Below, piece after piece: positions 26,391 through 34,955 of a DNA stretch of 64,000 nucleotides. Positions within the stretch are counted from its first letter, which is position 1. Each line of letters begins with the position of its first letter. Origin of the DNA: a virus. The position numbers and the translations under genes were made by a program. The notes below the pieces were generated by a model. That model was not told the origin of the DNA, searched no databases, and saw nothing but the letters and a program-made list of their open reading frames with translations. The stretch spans positions 62,001 through 126,000 of the IMG/VR virus record IMGVR_UViG_3300023179_000009. One strand, given 5' to 3'.

Positions 26391-27443
26391 ATGCCAACTT
26401 TCGGAACACTCAACTTAGAAGAAATGGTCGGTGAGGATTCTCGTCTCAACAACGAAGGTGGACCTTCCGGTGGAAATTATTTAGAGCAATTTGTCCCTAT
26501 GCCAGACGTAAAGCCAGGACAAACAGGTTCTGTTTCTATAAGAATTTTACCTCCTGTTAGTGGCGGAAAATTGTTCCAATACAACAGAACCCACAAAATA
26601 AACAACAGAAGCATTCATTGTCCAAGACCTTTGGTAAATGGCAAGTGGGATAATAGCATTCCTTGCCCTATTTGTGAATACTATAGTTCGCTATGGAGAC
26701 AGATCGATAAGATCGAAAAGCAGCATGGTAAAGATTGTCCTGAGTCTCAACCATTAAAGGAAGAAGCACGTAATTTAAAACCAATTGAAAGATTCTACTA
26801 CAATGCCGTTGTTAGATCTATGGTTGTTGATGGCAAGGAACTTAAGAACGTTGGTCCAAGAATCCTATCAGTGGGCAAGATTCTTCACACCATGATCATT
26901 CGTGCCATAGTTGGTAATCAAGGTGACCCTGATTCTAAACTGGGCAATATTGCAGATCTAAAGAGTGGCTACGATTTCATCATTAGAAAGACTGTTACTT
27001 TGGGCAGCGAAGGTTTTCCAAAATACGATTCTTCGGGCTTTGCTAGAAATCCTAGTCCCGCTGGTACTCCCGAAGAGGTTGGTCGTTGGGCAGAGAATCT
27101 TCATGATTTAACTAAATTAAGAAACCCACGTGATGTTGATTATCTTGAGAAGGAATTGGCTATTCATCGTGGGCTAGTACAAGACGAAACAGAATCTTTT
27201 GATGCTGATTCTTTTGACGCCAAGTGGAAAGGCAAGAACTCAGACGAAGTTCAAGAAGTTGCCAAGAAGTCAACAACCAAAGTTACAGTCACTGTTCCAG
27301 AAGGTGTCCCATCCTCTAAAAACAAGAAAATTTCAGGGGCCGCAGAGGAGGATTTTGTTGAAAAAGTAACAGAATCAAAGACAGAAGATATGGCTATTGA
27401 GGATGAAGAGTTTTTGAAAGAGTTAGAAAGTATGGAAGGTTGA
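26391..27443 (+). CDS. ssDNA-binding protein, T4 gp32-like
   Basis: 350 aa from ATG 26391, which has a cggag Shine-Dalgarno; a longer TTG frame from 26358 has none. A zinc site like that of gp32 is visible as IHCPRP followed by CPICEYY. The core has basic/aromatic strands (IEPFYY-type: PIERFYYNAVVRSM). The C-terminal ~30 residues are acidic (IEDEEFLKELESME), as expected for the tail that binds partner proteins. It coats ssDNA for the helicase, polymerase and UvsX. Two terminators in tandem follow. Confidence 0.85.
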   Translation: MPTFGTLNLEEMVGEDSRLNNEGGPSGGNYLEQFVPMPDVKPGQTGSVSIRILPPVSGGKLFQYNRTHKINNRSIHCPRPLVNGKWDNSIPCPICEYYSSLWRQIDKIEKQHGKDCPESQPLKEEARNLKPIERFYYNAVVRSMVVDGKELKNVGPRILSVGKILHTMIIRAIVGNQGDPDSKLGNIADLKSGYDFIIRKTVTLGSEGFPKYDSSGFARNPSPAGTPEEVGRWAENLHDLTKLRNPRDVDYLEKELAIHRGLVQDETESFDADSFDAKWKGKNSDEVQEVAKKSTTKVTVTVPEGVPSSKNKKISGAAEEDFVEKVTESKTEDMAIEDEEFLKELESMEG

Positions 27444-27449
27444 TGGTGT

Positions 27450-27511
27450 CTAAGCGATAGGTGCCGCTTAGTTTTTCGGGGGGCGGCAATAGTGCCGCCC
27501 CCCTTTTTTTC
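27450..27511 (+). terminator. Two tandem intrinsic terminators
   Basis: The first hairpin CTAAGCG/CGCTTAG (27450-27471) is followed by TTTTT. The second, a GC-rich stem ggggggcggca/tgccgcccccc (27478-27503), is followed by T7. A doubled terminator after the gp32-like gene suggests a very highly transcribed gene. Confidence 0.88.
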
Positions 27512-27547
27512 AATAAATATTTTAATTTTTAAAAAGAAAGTAATTTA

Positions 27548-28798
27548 ATGGCAAAGAAAAAATCTAATAATAATGAGATTGACATGGATGATATGTTTAG
27601 TAATATCGCAGCAGACACAGGCGGCGATGTACTGTCTGATCTTGAGAGTGTTAAATTTAGAATCGACACGGGTAACTTAGCCGTCAATTATTCCTGTTCT
27701 GGACGTTGTATTGGCGGAGGAATACCAGCGGGTCGCATCACAGAGGCTTTCGGACCAGAGGCATCTGGAAAAAGTCTTATTGGTTCAAATGTGCTTTATG
27801 GGGCACAACGATTAGGTGGATGGGCTATTATTTTGGATTGCGAGAATGCAACCAACGGTGAGTTTATGGAAAAAATTTCTCACTTAAATTTAAAACGTGT
27901 TTTACGTTACACTCCGCCTTCTCTTGAAAAGGCTTTTCGTCAAATTCACGTAACAACAAAGGCAATTCGTGATCGTGAAAAAGAAATGAAGATAGAAAGT
28001 AAGCCTATTGTGGTTGTTTTCGACTCCCTCACTGTTCCTCCTTGTGAGCGTGAATTGCGAGAAAACGAATTGCCGATGGACTACTCAGTAACAGACTGGA
28101 AAAAGGTTGTTGGCAGAATGGAACAACCTGGAGAACGTGCCAAAATTATCTCATCGGAGATGCGTAAATTACAATCAATGGTGGTTGATCAAGACGTAAC
28201 AGTGTATTTGATTAACCAAACCAGAGATAAGATAGGCGTAATGTACGGCAATCCAGAAACCACCCCTGGTGGAAATGCTGTTAAATTTTATGCTTCTCTT
28301 CGCATGAGAACCCAAACAAAGAAAAAGATTGAACACAAAAATCTTGAAAAATTCTCTGGCATAAATATGCAAGTTAAAAATATTAAAAACCGAGGCTTCA
28401 GACCTTTTGTTGTGGCCGACGATGTAAAACTTTATTTCGAACAAGGAATTGACCCTGTGTCTGGTTTGCTCGGCTGTCTGCTTTCTGGTGAAAGAATCAA
28501 AATGAAGAGTGGCGGCAATTATGAGTTGATGCCCGAGTACCTGCCTGAAGGAAAAACTGAATATAAATTTAAAGCCTCCAAGGCCGAAAATCGTATCCCA
28601 CTTCAGGTTCTCCTGGATTGTCCAAAACTTGTAGATGCTGAAAGTTCACAAGAGGTTCAGGACTATTTGGATTGTTGGGGATCAGGATTGGCCGCTTCTG
28701 AAAGTGGAGAGTATGGTGAAAAAGTTGTTGATTTTGATGCTGATGGCAACCCCTTAGAAACAGGCGATTTCACAGATAATCAAGACAGCGAAGATTGA
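27548..28798 (+). CDS. uvsX: RecA/UvsX-like recombinase
   Basis: 416 aa. Walker A GPEASGKS at about residues 69-76, Walker B VVVFDSLTVPP, and an Asn/Gln-containing L2-type segment YLINQTRDKIG followed by TPGGNAVKFYASLRMR, characteristic of RecA family loops. The C-terminal ~100 residues are an added acidic domain. It forms filaments on ssDNA for strand exchange and recombination-dependent replication, together with gp32- and UvsW-like proteins encoded here. Weak Shine-Dalgarno (aaagaaag). It ends at a clear terminator. Confidence 0.92.
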   Translation: MAKKKSNNNEIDMDDMFSNIAADTGGDVLSDLESVKFRIDTGNLAVNYSCSGRCIGGGIPAGRITEAFGPEASGKSLIGSNVLYGAQRLGGWAIILDCENATNGEFMEKISHLNLKRVLRYTPPSLEKAFRQIHVTTKAIRDREKEMKIESKPIVVVFDSLTVPPCERELRENELPMDYSVTDWKKVVGRMEQPGERAKIISSEMRKLQSMVVDQDVTVYLINQTRDKIGVMYGNPETTPGGNAVKFYASLRMRTQTKKKIEHKNLEKFSGINMQVKNIKNRGFRPFVVADDVKLYFEQGIDPVSGLLGCLLSGERIKMKSGGNYELMPEYLPEGKTEYKFKASKAENRIPLQVLLDCPKLVDAESSQEVQDYLDCWGSGLAASESGEYGEKVVDFDADGNPLETGDFTDNQDSED

Positions 28799-28820
28799 TT
28801 TTTTAAATTAATTTATTTAC

Positions 28821-28852
28821 AAAAGGATAGAGTAAAATCTATCCTTTTTTTA
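28821..28852 (+). terminator. Intrinsic terminator after uvsX
   Basis: Stem aaaggataga / tctatccttt with a 6-nt loop and a run of seven or more T. Confidence 0.88.
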
Positions 28853-28861
28853 TTTATATGC

Positions 28862-28905
28862 TCACCGCCAGAAAACACGGTCTCCTTTAAGGACTGACCA
28901 ATTCA
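28862..28905. repeat. Second IS200/IS605-type hairpin
   Basis: The segment ccgccagaaaac followed by hairpin ggtctcctt..aaggactgacc and aattc aligns base by base with 24200-24236 (ccgccaaaaac-hairpin-gatgaat), in the same orientation. It lies between uvsX and the convergent DUF2459-like gene, whose stop codon it touches. The two copies flank a 4.6-kb segment carrying the gp32- and uvsX-like genes. Confidence 0.45.
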
Positions 28906-29502
28906 AAGATAAACACTTAAAGGACACCACAGTCTATTTGTTGCATTTGCTTTTCTAAGACATTGGTTGATCCAATTATTGCAATTAGTGATGCAATTAT
29001 AATTTAATTTAGATTCATAGAATATACCATGTTGGTAATACTCTGGTTTTTTTTCAATTATTTTTTTTTCAAACGAATACAAAATATAATCTTTGATAAT
29101 TTTTAATTGATTTTCATCCACCATCACGTAACCACATTTATCAGGGACACTGCTGGTATAATCGATCCTCAAAACTGTTTTGTTGAGGCCAAAAAAAGCA
29201 AATAAAAAATCTTTTATTTTTAATTGCGACCAAGATTTTGTTTCTAGAAATATCTTTCTATCCCCCCAGCCTATTTTGATATAACGATCAGACTCAGGAA
29301 AAATATTTTTAAATAAATCAGATTCAAATAGAAAGTCTGAGTGTATAAGGTCTTTGCATATGTATATTTTTATATTTCCATCTTTTTGTTTTTTACCAAT
29401 TTTAATTAAAGGTATTGTGAAACAAAAAAATAAATAAATAATAAAAACAGGTATAAAAAATACTAAAATTAAAAAATATATTATTTTTTCAATGTTATAC
29501 AA
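28903..29502 (-). CDS. DUF2459-like membrane-anchored protein
   Basis: 199 aa. The N-terminal hydrophobic stretch of about residues 8-34 is a membrane anchor. After it, IYICKDLIHSDFLF and YIKIGWGDRKIFLETKSW match the signature of DUF2459 (TIGR02117), a family fused or linked to lipoprotein/urease-region proteins and thought to be papain-like. The C-terminal NCITNCNNWIN supplies a conserved Cys/Asn region. Its active site would face the periplasm. The start overlaps the end of the upstream minus-strand gene by 22 nt. Confidence 0.65.
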   Translation of the reverse strand: MYNIEKIIYFLILVFFIPVFIIYLFFCFTIPLIKIGKKQKDGNIKIYICKDLIHSDFLFESDLFKNIFPESDRYIKIGWGDRKIFLETKSWSQLKIKDFLFAFFGLNKTVLRIDYTSSVPDKCGYVMVDENQLKIIKDYILYSFEKKIIEKKPEYYQHGIFYESKLNYNCITNCNNWINQCLRKANATNRLWCPLSVYL

Positions 29503-29945
29503 TATTCACCAACTTTTATTTTTGTAAACTTATAACCTTTTTTTGTTAATTCTTTTTTAACTTTATTTATGTAATAATACAAATTGTTATTTTCTAGTGT
29601 ATTTTTTTTATATTGTTTTTTAATAATATCCAAACTTATAGATTCCCCCGATAATAATTTTTTATTTATAAAATCGGAAATATTTAATTCTTTATTTTTT
29701 GATTTTTCATTTTTAGGATATATTTTTTTAATTATTTTATAATGATTTTCATTTTTGTAATTTTGATTACAAATAGCAGCGGTTAGATCTTTTATTTGTA
29801 AAGATTTTGTTTTTTGTAAAACCGTTATAGAAAAAATTTCGGCGTCGAATGTTTCGACGAATTTCATTAAATATTTAATATTTTTTTGATAAGTAACAAA
29901 TTCTCTACCATCTTTTGTTTTTAGTAATAATCTTTTTTCTTTCAT
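29481..29945 (-). CDS. Unknown basic protein
   Basis: 154 aa from ATG 29945 (an alternative ATG at 29957 is four codons upstream). It has KTKDGREFVTYQKNIKYLMKF near the N-terminus, then Lys/Asn-rich helices that could form a small DNA-binding fold (LSGESISLDIIKKQYKKN). No firm family. It is divergent from the amidoligase gene. Confidence 0.5.
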   Translation of the reverse strand: MKEKRLLLKTKDGREFVTYQKNIKYLMKFVETFDAEIFSITVLQKTKSLQIKDLTAAICNQNYKNENHYKIIKKIYPKNEKSKNKELNISDFINKKLLSGESISLDIIKKQYKKNTLENNNLYYYINKVKKELTKKGYKFTKIKVGEYCITLKK

Positions 29946-29961
29946 GTTTTTTCCCAAAAAT

Positions 29962-29990
29962 TTGACTTAACTACGATTATATCATAAATT
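29962..29990 (+). promoter_or_regulatory. Possible sigma70-type promoter, leaderless gene
   Basis: TTGACT at 29962-29967, 17 bp, then TAAATT at 29985-29990. ATG 29998 follows without a Shine-Dalgarno, as at uvsW and the Nudix gene. The -10 match is imperfect. Confidence 0.4.
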
Positions 29991-29997
29991 CTTTTTT

Positions 29998-31026
29998 ATG
30001 GACAACATAATAAATTGTAAAAATAATAGACTTTTTGGCGTCGAAATAGAAGTAAACACAGCAGACGGCAGGATAAAAAAATTAAATAAAAATGAAATAC
30101 CACTTGGGGCAGACCGTGTTGCTTTGCTGATAAATAAAGCAATAAAAAAAAGAGTAGAGATACAAGGTTGGGATTATAATTTTCACAATAATTATTGGAT
30201 AGTAAAACCAGACTCTAGTTGCGGAATAGAAATATGCACTCCTGTGATGAGAGGCTGGAAGGATCTAAAAGATCTAATTCAGGTTGCCGAAAATTTATCC
30301 TTCAATAATATCAAGGCAGATCATAGATGTTCTTTGCACGTTCATGTGAACGTAGGAGATTTAGATAAAAATCAAATAGCTTCCATTATATCTTGGTATA
30401 TTAAATGCGAACATGTGATAATGGATGCTTTTCCTTTAATTAGAAAAAAAAATAGATACTGCCAGATGATAGCTGACAATGACTCTTTAAGCGTAAATTC
30501 TCCCTTAAATCCTTTTTTTCTTTTGGAAAAAATATCTAATATTAAATATTACACTTTAAATGCTTATCATTTTCTCAAGGGCGGAGGCTTTGATCTATTC
30601 AACAGTAGAAAAAAAACCTTAGAGTTTAGGTTGGGCGAAAACGAAATGTGTTTAGATGGACTAAGTATAAAAAATTGGGTAAGGTTTTTATTACATTTTG
30701 TAGACTGCACCAAAGACCTTGGACTGCCTAAAAAATATACAAAAAATGACAAACTAAGTGGTCTTTGTTTATTGGACCCAGATGACGTATTTAAAATATT
30801 AAAATTTGACAAACCTTGCTCAAAAGGGTTTGAGCAGATGAAACTTTGGTTTTTTGAAAGAATTTTAAAATTTTCTAGTGAAAATTCTAAACAAGGCGTG
30901 TGGTCAGAGTTGGCTAGAAAAAAATCTAGAAAAGAATCTTTAAATTTTTTTAATAATTTGAAAATTAAAAATAGTCAAAAACAAGACAGAAACATTTTGT
31001 TGTATCACGAAAACTATATCGAATAA
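29998..31026 (+). CDS. Amidoligase-family enzyme
   Basis: 342 aa. The start RLFGVEIEVNTADG, then WIVKPDSSCGIEICTPVM and CSLHVHVNVGDL match the amidoligase (PF12224-type) fold related to glutamine synthetase, with paired Glu and His ligands for Mg-ATP. Members join an amine to a carboxylate, for example in cell-wall peptides or protein tags. The substrate here is unknown. It opens a plus-strand run of conserved unknown genes. Confidence 0.75.
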   Translation: MDNIINCKNNRLFGVEIEVNTADGRIKKLNKNEIPLGADRVALLINKAIKKRVEIQGWDYNFHNNYWIVKPDSSCGIEICTPVMRGWKDLKDLIQVAENLSFNNIKADHRCSLHVHVNVGDLDKNQIASIISWYIKCEHVIMDAFPLIRKKNRYCQMIADNDSLSVNSPLNPFFLLEKISNIKYYTLNAYHFLKGGGFDLFNSRKKTLEFRLGENEMCLDGLSIKNWVRFLLHFVDCTKDLGLPKKYTKNDKLSGLCLLDPDDVFKILKFDKPCSKGFEQMKLWFFERILKFSSENSKQGVWSELARKKSRKESLNFFNNLKIKNSQKQDRNILLYHENYIE

Positions 31027-31042
31027 CAATACATATTGTGTA

Positions 31043-31489
31043 ATGTTAGATAATAATTTTCAAAAAAAAATTAAAGAAATGAAAGGGATGGCAAATATGC
31101 TTACCCCTCATACTTTTCCTAAAGTTTCTTTTAATCAAGAAAAGGAGGTGTTGCCTCTTAAACAAAGAAAAGCCATGGTTGACGGATATGATGTAGTGCT
31201 ATGCTACAGCAAGGCTGACTATAGTGATTATTTTTTAGAGTCTATTCAAGTTCAATCATGTTATGCTCCATTTTTGCCATTTTTTTTAGTTTGTAAAATT
31301 GGTCGAGCATTTCTTGGTCAAGATAATTTGTCTTATATAGAGTTTTTTCGAAACGGAAAAAAAGTTTATTGTTGGACGATTAAATCGAGAGATGGTCGGT
31401 CGCTTTTACCCGGCAGTAGATCAAAGCCGGGTAGTTATGAGGGTTTTACTTATAACATACTTGAGTCAGGATCGATTGATTTATTTTAA
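31043..31489 (+). CDS. Conserved-looking unknown protein
   Basis: 148 aa, globular, with balanced composition. A middle segment MVDGYDVVLCYSKADYSDYFLES, then SYIEFFRNGKKVYCW and SRDGRSLLPGSRSKPG, reads as a well-conserved enzyme-like or structural domain, but I cannot name a family. Weak ribosome site. It lies 16 nt after the amidoligase and 39 nt before the next gene. Confidence 0.6.
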   Translation: MLDNNFQKKIKEMKGMANMLTPHTFPKVSFNQEKEVLPLKQRKAMVDGYDVVLCYSKADYSDYFLESIQVQSCYAPFLPFFLVCKIGRAFLGQDNLSYIEFFRNGKKVYCWTIKSRDGRSLLPGSRSKPGSYEGFTYNILESGSIDLF

Positions 31490-31528
31490 AAAGTAAATTC
31501 TTTTTACAACATTAAAAAGAGGCAAACA

Positions 31529-31834
31529 ATGAGCGCAAAAACCAGGAAATTACAATATTTATTAATCAACCAATTGCTTGAAGAAGGCTCAGTTCAATTG
31601 ATTCTTCCAGATGGCGTCACTTTGGAAATTGATATTCTTCAAGAAGATAAAAACGGAGACATGAAAAAAACTGATAATTATTGCAGTATTGTTGCTTCCA
31701 GACAAGGAAAAAAGGCTATATTGGATTCTTTTAATTTAAGTTTGCAATATGAACAGGATGATGATATTATGGTTTTCGAACATGAGACTTGTGATCTTAA
31801 CGGTCGCATAGTTAAGAGTTTTGATGTTGTTTAA
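31529..31834 (+). CDS. Unknown small acidic protein
   Basis: 101 aa, starting after an aaagaggc Shine-Dalgarno. Beta-type strands alternate with charged turns (SVQLILPDGVTLEIDILQED, CSIVASRQGKKAIL). No motif recognised. It converges with the next gene, overlapping by 23 nt. Confidence 0.6.
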   Translation: MSAKTRKLQYLLINQLLEEGSVQLILPDGVTLEIDILQEDKNGDMKKTDNYCSIVASRQGKKAILDSFNLSLQYEQDDDIMVFEHETCDLNGRIVKSFDVV

Positions 31835-32183
31835 GAATTTTAGGTTTAAAAAAAGTTCCAAAAATATTTCTTAAATAAACATCGCCGTTTGAACTAATTA
31901 GATAGATATTTGTGCCAATTACAACGCCATTTTCTTTGGGAACAGAGTATTCTGCCCATAGTTCGAAATTGTAATTGTCAATTTGTTTGTCTAAAATTAA
32001 GAATTTAGTTAAGGTAATCTTAACACACTTAGGAGGTAAATCTTCTTGTTTTATTTCTTTAAATGTGTTATCACGTACATCTTCCATGATCTTTTTCATT
32101 AATCCTAAATGATCTAGAAAAGTGGATGATTGTTTTAAAAAGAGTTCTTCTAGTTTTTCTTTTTCAAATATCTTTTTTTTCAT
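31812..32183 (-). CDS. Unknown protein
   Basis: 123 aa: a helical N-terminal half (KLEELFLKQSSTFLDHLG) and a beta-rich C-terminal half (YNFELWAEYSV, GTNIYLISSNGDVYLR). No motif recognised. It is a single minus-strand gene between plus-strand neighbours, overlapping one end-to-end and lying only 10 nt from the start of the other. Confidence 0.55.
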   Translation of the reverse strand: MKKKIFEKEKLEELFLKQSSTFLDHLGLMKKIMEDVRDNTFKEIKQEDLPPKCVKITLTKFLILDKQIDNYNFELWAEYSVPKENGVVIGTNIYLISSNGDVYLRNIFGTFFKPKILKQHQNS

Positions 32184-32193
32184 GAGGTTCTAA

Positions 32194-32457
32194 ATGAACA
32201 AAGAGCAAAAGAGTGTAATAATAGAGTATGTTTCTTCACTTTCAAATGAAGATGTTTCTTTTTTATCCACAAGACTCACGGAGAAACTCTCCGGAGATGT
32301 CGCTGGATCCTTGGATTTGATCTCCAAAGATTTAAAAATGGATAAACTTTTTTCAAACACAGACTCAGCAGAGGAGTTGTTTGGTCTTCTCGACTCTGTT
32401 AGAGATGTTGTCAACAAAGAGAATAAAAAAAGAGAAAACACTGCTGTAGCAAACTAA
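32194..32457 (+). CDS. Unknown small helical protein
   Basis: 87 aa, acidic and helical, rich in Ser, Asp and Glu (SSLSNEDVSFLSTRLTEK). Preceded by atgagg, a usable ribosome site. No known family. Followed by a strong terminator. Confidence 0.55.
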   Translation: MNKEQKSVIIEYVSSLSNEDVSFLSTRLTEKLSGDVAGSLDLISKDLKMDKLFSNTDSAEELFGLLDSVRDVVNKENKKRENTAVAN

Positions 32458-32479
32458 TTATTTATTTTGGGTGTGGGGG

Positions 32480-32514
32480 AGAGGGGATGGAATTAATTCC
32501 ATCCCCTCTTTTTT
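32480..32514 (+). terminator. Strong intrinsic terminator
   Basis: Perfect 15-bp palindrome agaggggatggaatt/aattccatcccctct followed by a T run. The Hel308-like gene starts 17 nt after it, so that gene needs its own promoter or read-through. Confidence 0.88.
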
Positions 32515-32530
32515 CTTAGGAGATAAAAAT

Positions 32531-34585
32531 ATGCCTCAAGTTATAAAAATTTCAGACACAAATGATTTAGTTGAAACAAAAGAATACGAATATGCAAATT
32601 GGTCTTTTGATAAATTTAATCCGGTTCAAAGTAGTTTGTTTAAAATATTTAAACAAAACAGCAACGTGGTGATAGCCGCAGCCACAAGTGCAGGAAAAAC
32701 TATATGTGGAGAAATATTTTTGGCCTATGGAATAAGACAATTAAAAGGCAAAGGAATTTATGTCGGTCCATTAAAGTCTTTGGCCAAAGAAAAAGAAGAA
32801 GACTGGACAAACGAAGATCATCATTTTAGAGATTTGAAAACCTTTATCGCAACAGGCGATTTTGGGTTTTCAAAAAAAAGAATGAATGAGTTAGATGAAT
32901 CCAGTTTGATTGTGATGACCCCTGAAATGTTGGCTTCAAGGTGCAGAAATCATAAAAGTGAAAAAAGCAAATTTTTATATGAAACCAATGTTATTGTTTT
33001 TGATGAAAGTCATCTTCTCACCGTTCCATCTCGTGGCGATCATATTGAAGTTGCTTTAATGAAACTTATGGAAATTAATCCAAACATAAAACTTATACTC
33101 TTATCGGCCACCATGCCAAATGTGGACGAAATATGTGGTTGGCTAAGCAAGATAACAAATAGAGATACTTATTACTTGGAGTCCGATTATAGGCCCTGTC
33201 CTTTAAATGTTCATTATGAAACTTATTATGATGGAGATAAAAATTATGAAGATAAAGAAATTCAGAAAATTGGAACTTCTTGTGCTATAGCCGAGTATTA
33301 CTCAGAGGATAAATTTTTAATTTTTGTTCACACAAAAAGAACAGGTCAGCTAATGGTTGATTCTTTGTTAAAGTATGGAATTAAATCTGAATTTCACAAT
33401 GCGGATTTAGATGCAAAGAAGAGATTTGACTTAGAAAAAAGGTTTAAGAACGATAAAGATTTTCGTGTTTTGGTATCCACTTCGACGCTTGCTTGGGGAA
33501 TGAACTTGCCAGCTAGGCGTGTTATAGTTGCTGGTGTTCATCGTGGTCTCATCGAAGTAGAAAATTATGATATTCAACAAATGATTGGCAGGGCTGGTCG
33601 TCCCAAGTTCGATCCTCGTGGAGATGCTTATATTCTTGTTCCTGAATCAGAGAAGGATCGATGGATTTCAAAATTAAAGAATAAATCAATTATTAAAAGT
33701 ACTTTATTAGATTTTGTTGGAGATTCAAGCAATCCTCATTATAAAACTTTAGCTTTTCATATAGTTTCGGAAATTCACCAGGGAAACGTTAAAACAAAAG
33801 AAGGTTTTAGAGAATGGTTTAAAAATAGTTTTGCTTATTATCAAAATATTAATTTTGATGAAGATATTATTGATAGAACTATTTTTTTATTAGAACAATG
33901 TGGTGCTATTAAAAAAGAAGAAGACGAGTACAGATGTACTGCGGTTGGTAAAATTGCTAGTATTTTGTATTTTTCTCCTTTTGATGTAAGTGATTTAAGA
34001 AGAAATTTCAATAATGTTTTCAAAAACAATTACCAAGAAAACGATCACATGGTATCTTTGGCTTTAGGCAATATTGATTCTTATAGGTGGTCGATTTGCA
34101 ATAAACAAGAAAAAGAATCTATTTTTCAATATAAAATTCAAATAGATAAAATTATTGGCAAAGATAAAGTCCCAGACTCTGTTTGCAAGATAGGCTGCGC
34201 TTATCACAATATGTTAAAAGGAAGAAGAGACAACCCAGTCCTTCAATCATTGTTCGGATCCTTATCTTCGGACCTTGATAGAACTTTTCAAGTTTTAAAT
34301 TATTTGGATAATATGTCTTGCAAGTGGGATAAAGTTAATTATTTTAAAATATTGAATATGAGAATTAGATACGGAGTTGAGTCTCATTTAGTAGATCTTT
34401 GTAGAATACCAAATATAGGGGCAGTTAGGGCCAAAAAATTAAAATTAAAAAATATTAATAAATTAGAAGATTTTATAAAATATGATATAAAAACACTAAG
34501 TAAAATAACTGGATGTAGCGAAAAGATAATACAAGAATCTCTTTCGGCAGCTAAAGAGATACACACCAACGATCAAATAACTTAA
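32531..34585 (+). CDS. Ski2/Hel308-type superfamily 2 helicase
   Basis: 684 aa from ATG 32531 (taggag site); a longer TTG frame from 32471 reads through the terminator and is rejected. Motif I AAATSAGKT, motif Ia GPLKSLAKEK, DESH box (VFDESHLL), motif III LLSATMPN, motif IV/V LVSTSTLAWGMNLPA and motif VI QQMIGRAGRP are all present. The C-terminus has a winged-helix/ratchet-like region and a final HhH-like segment (IPNIGAVRAKKLKLKNI). Hel308 enzymes remodel stalled forks. A second SF2 helicase next to UvsW is a rich fork-repair set for one phage window. Confidence 0.85.
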   Translation: MPQVIKISDTNDLVETKEYEYANWSFDKFNPVQSSLFKIFKQNSNVVIAAATSAGKTICGEIFLAYGIRQLKGKGIYVGPLKSLAKEKEEDWTNEDHHFRDLKTFIATGDFGFSKKRMNELDESSLIVMTPEMLASRCRNHKSEKSKFLYETNVIVFDESHLLTVPSRGDHIEVALMKLMEINPNIKLILLSATMPNVDEICGWLSKITNRDTYYLESDYRPCPLNVHYETYYDGDKNYEDKEIQKIGTSCAIAEYYSEDKFLIFVHTKRTGQLMVDSLLKYGIKSEFHNADLDAKKRFDLEKRFKNDKDFRVLVSTSTLAWGMNLPARRVIVAGVHRGLIEVENYDIQQMIGRAGRPKFDPRGDAYILVPESEKDRWISKLKNKSIIKSTLLDFVGDSSNPHYKTLAFHIVSEIHQGNVKTKEGFREWFKNSFAYYQNINFDEDIIDRTIFLLEQCGAIKKEEDEYRCTAVGKIASILYFSPFDVSDLRRNFNNVFKNNYQENDHMVSLALGNIDSYRWSICNKQEKESIFQYKIQIDKIIGKDKVPDSVCKIGCAYHNMLKGRRDNPVLQSLFGSLSSDLDRTFQVLNYLDNMSCKWDKVNYFKILNMRIRYGVESHLVDLCRIPNIGAVRAKKLKLKNINKLEDFIKYDIKTLSKITGCSEKIIQESLSAAKEIHTNDQIT

Positions 34586-34881
34586 TTTTCTTTTCCAAAA
34601 AAACCCTCAGGATATTCCATCTTAACGGTGCCGCTCCCGTTTGTTTTTTCTCCTTTTTCGTTTTCTACCCAAAATTTAACTTCCCGTACCTCCGTTGAAA
34701 ATCTGTCCTTTTGATTTAATATTGGATCAAAAAATTCTTCTTCGAAAAAGCAAAAATCTTCGGCAGATACCGGTAATTTTTTTCTTTCTCCTTCAAATAA
34801 AATTACAATCGAACACTCGTTTTTATTTTCATCAAACAATTTACAATTTCCACAAATTTTTTCTATTTTTTTAGTTTTCAT
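34582..34881 (-). CDS. Small protein with Cys cluster
   Basis: 99 aa. An N-terminal CGNCKLFDENKNEC motif could bind zinc or a metal; an FCFF and an acidic segment follow. The family is unknown. Its stop overlaps the helicase stop by 4 nt on the opposite strand. Confidence 0.55.
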   Translation of the reverse strand: MKTKKIEKICGNCKLFDENKNECSIVILFEGERKKLPVSAEDFCFFEEEFFDPILNQKDRFSTEVREVKFWVENEKGEKTNGSGTVKMEYPEGFFGKEN

Positions 34882-34955
34882 AAAAACTTTTTTTTGTTAC
34901 AATCTGTCTGAGATTAGAATAATTTAGTATTTATCAACTCTTTTTGGAATCAGAT

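Noticed and set aside
32471-32530. Longer N-terminus for the Hel308-like helicase
   Set aside because: It would translate the terminator hairpin; ATG 32531 has a proper taggag site.
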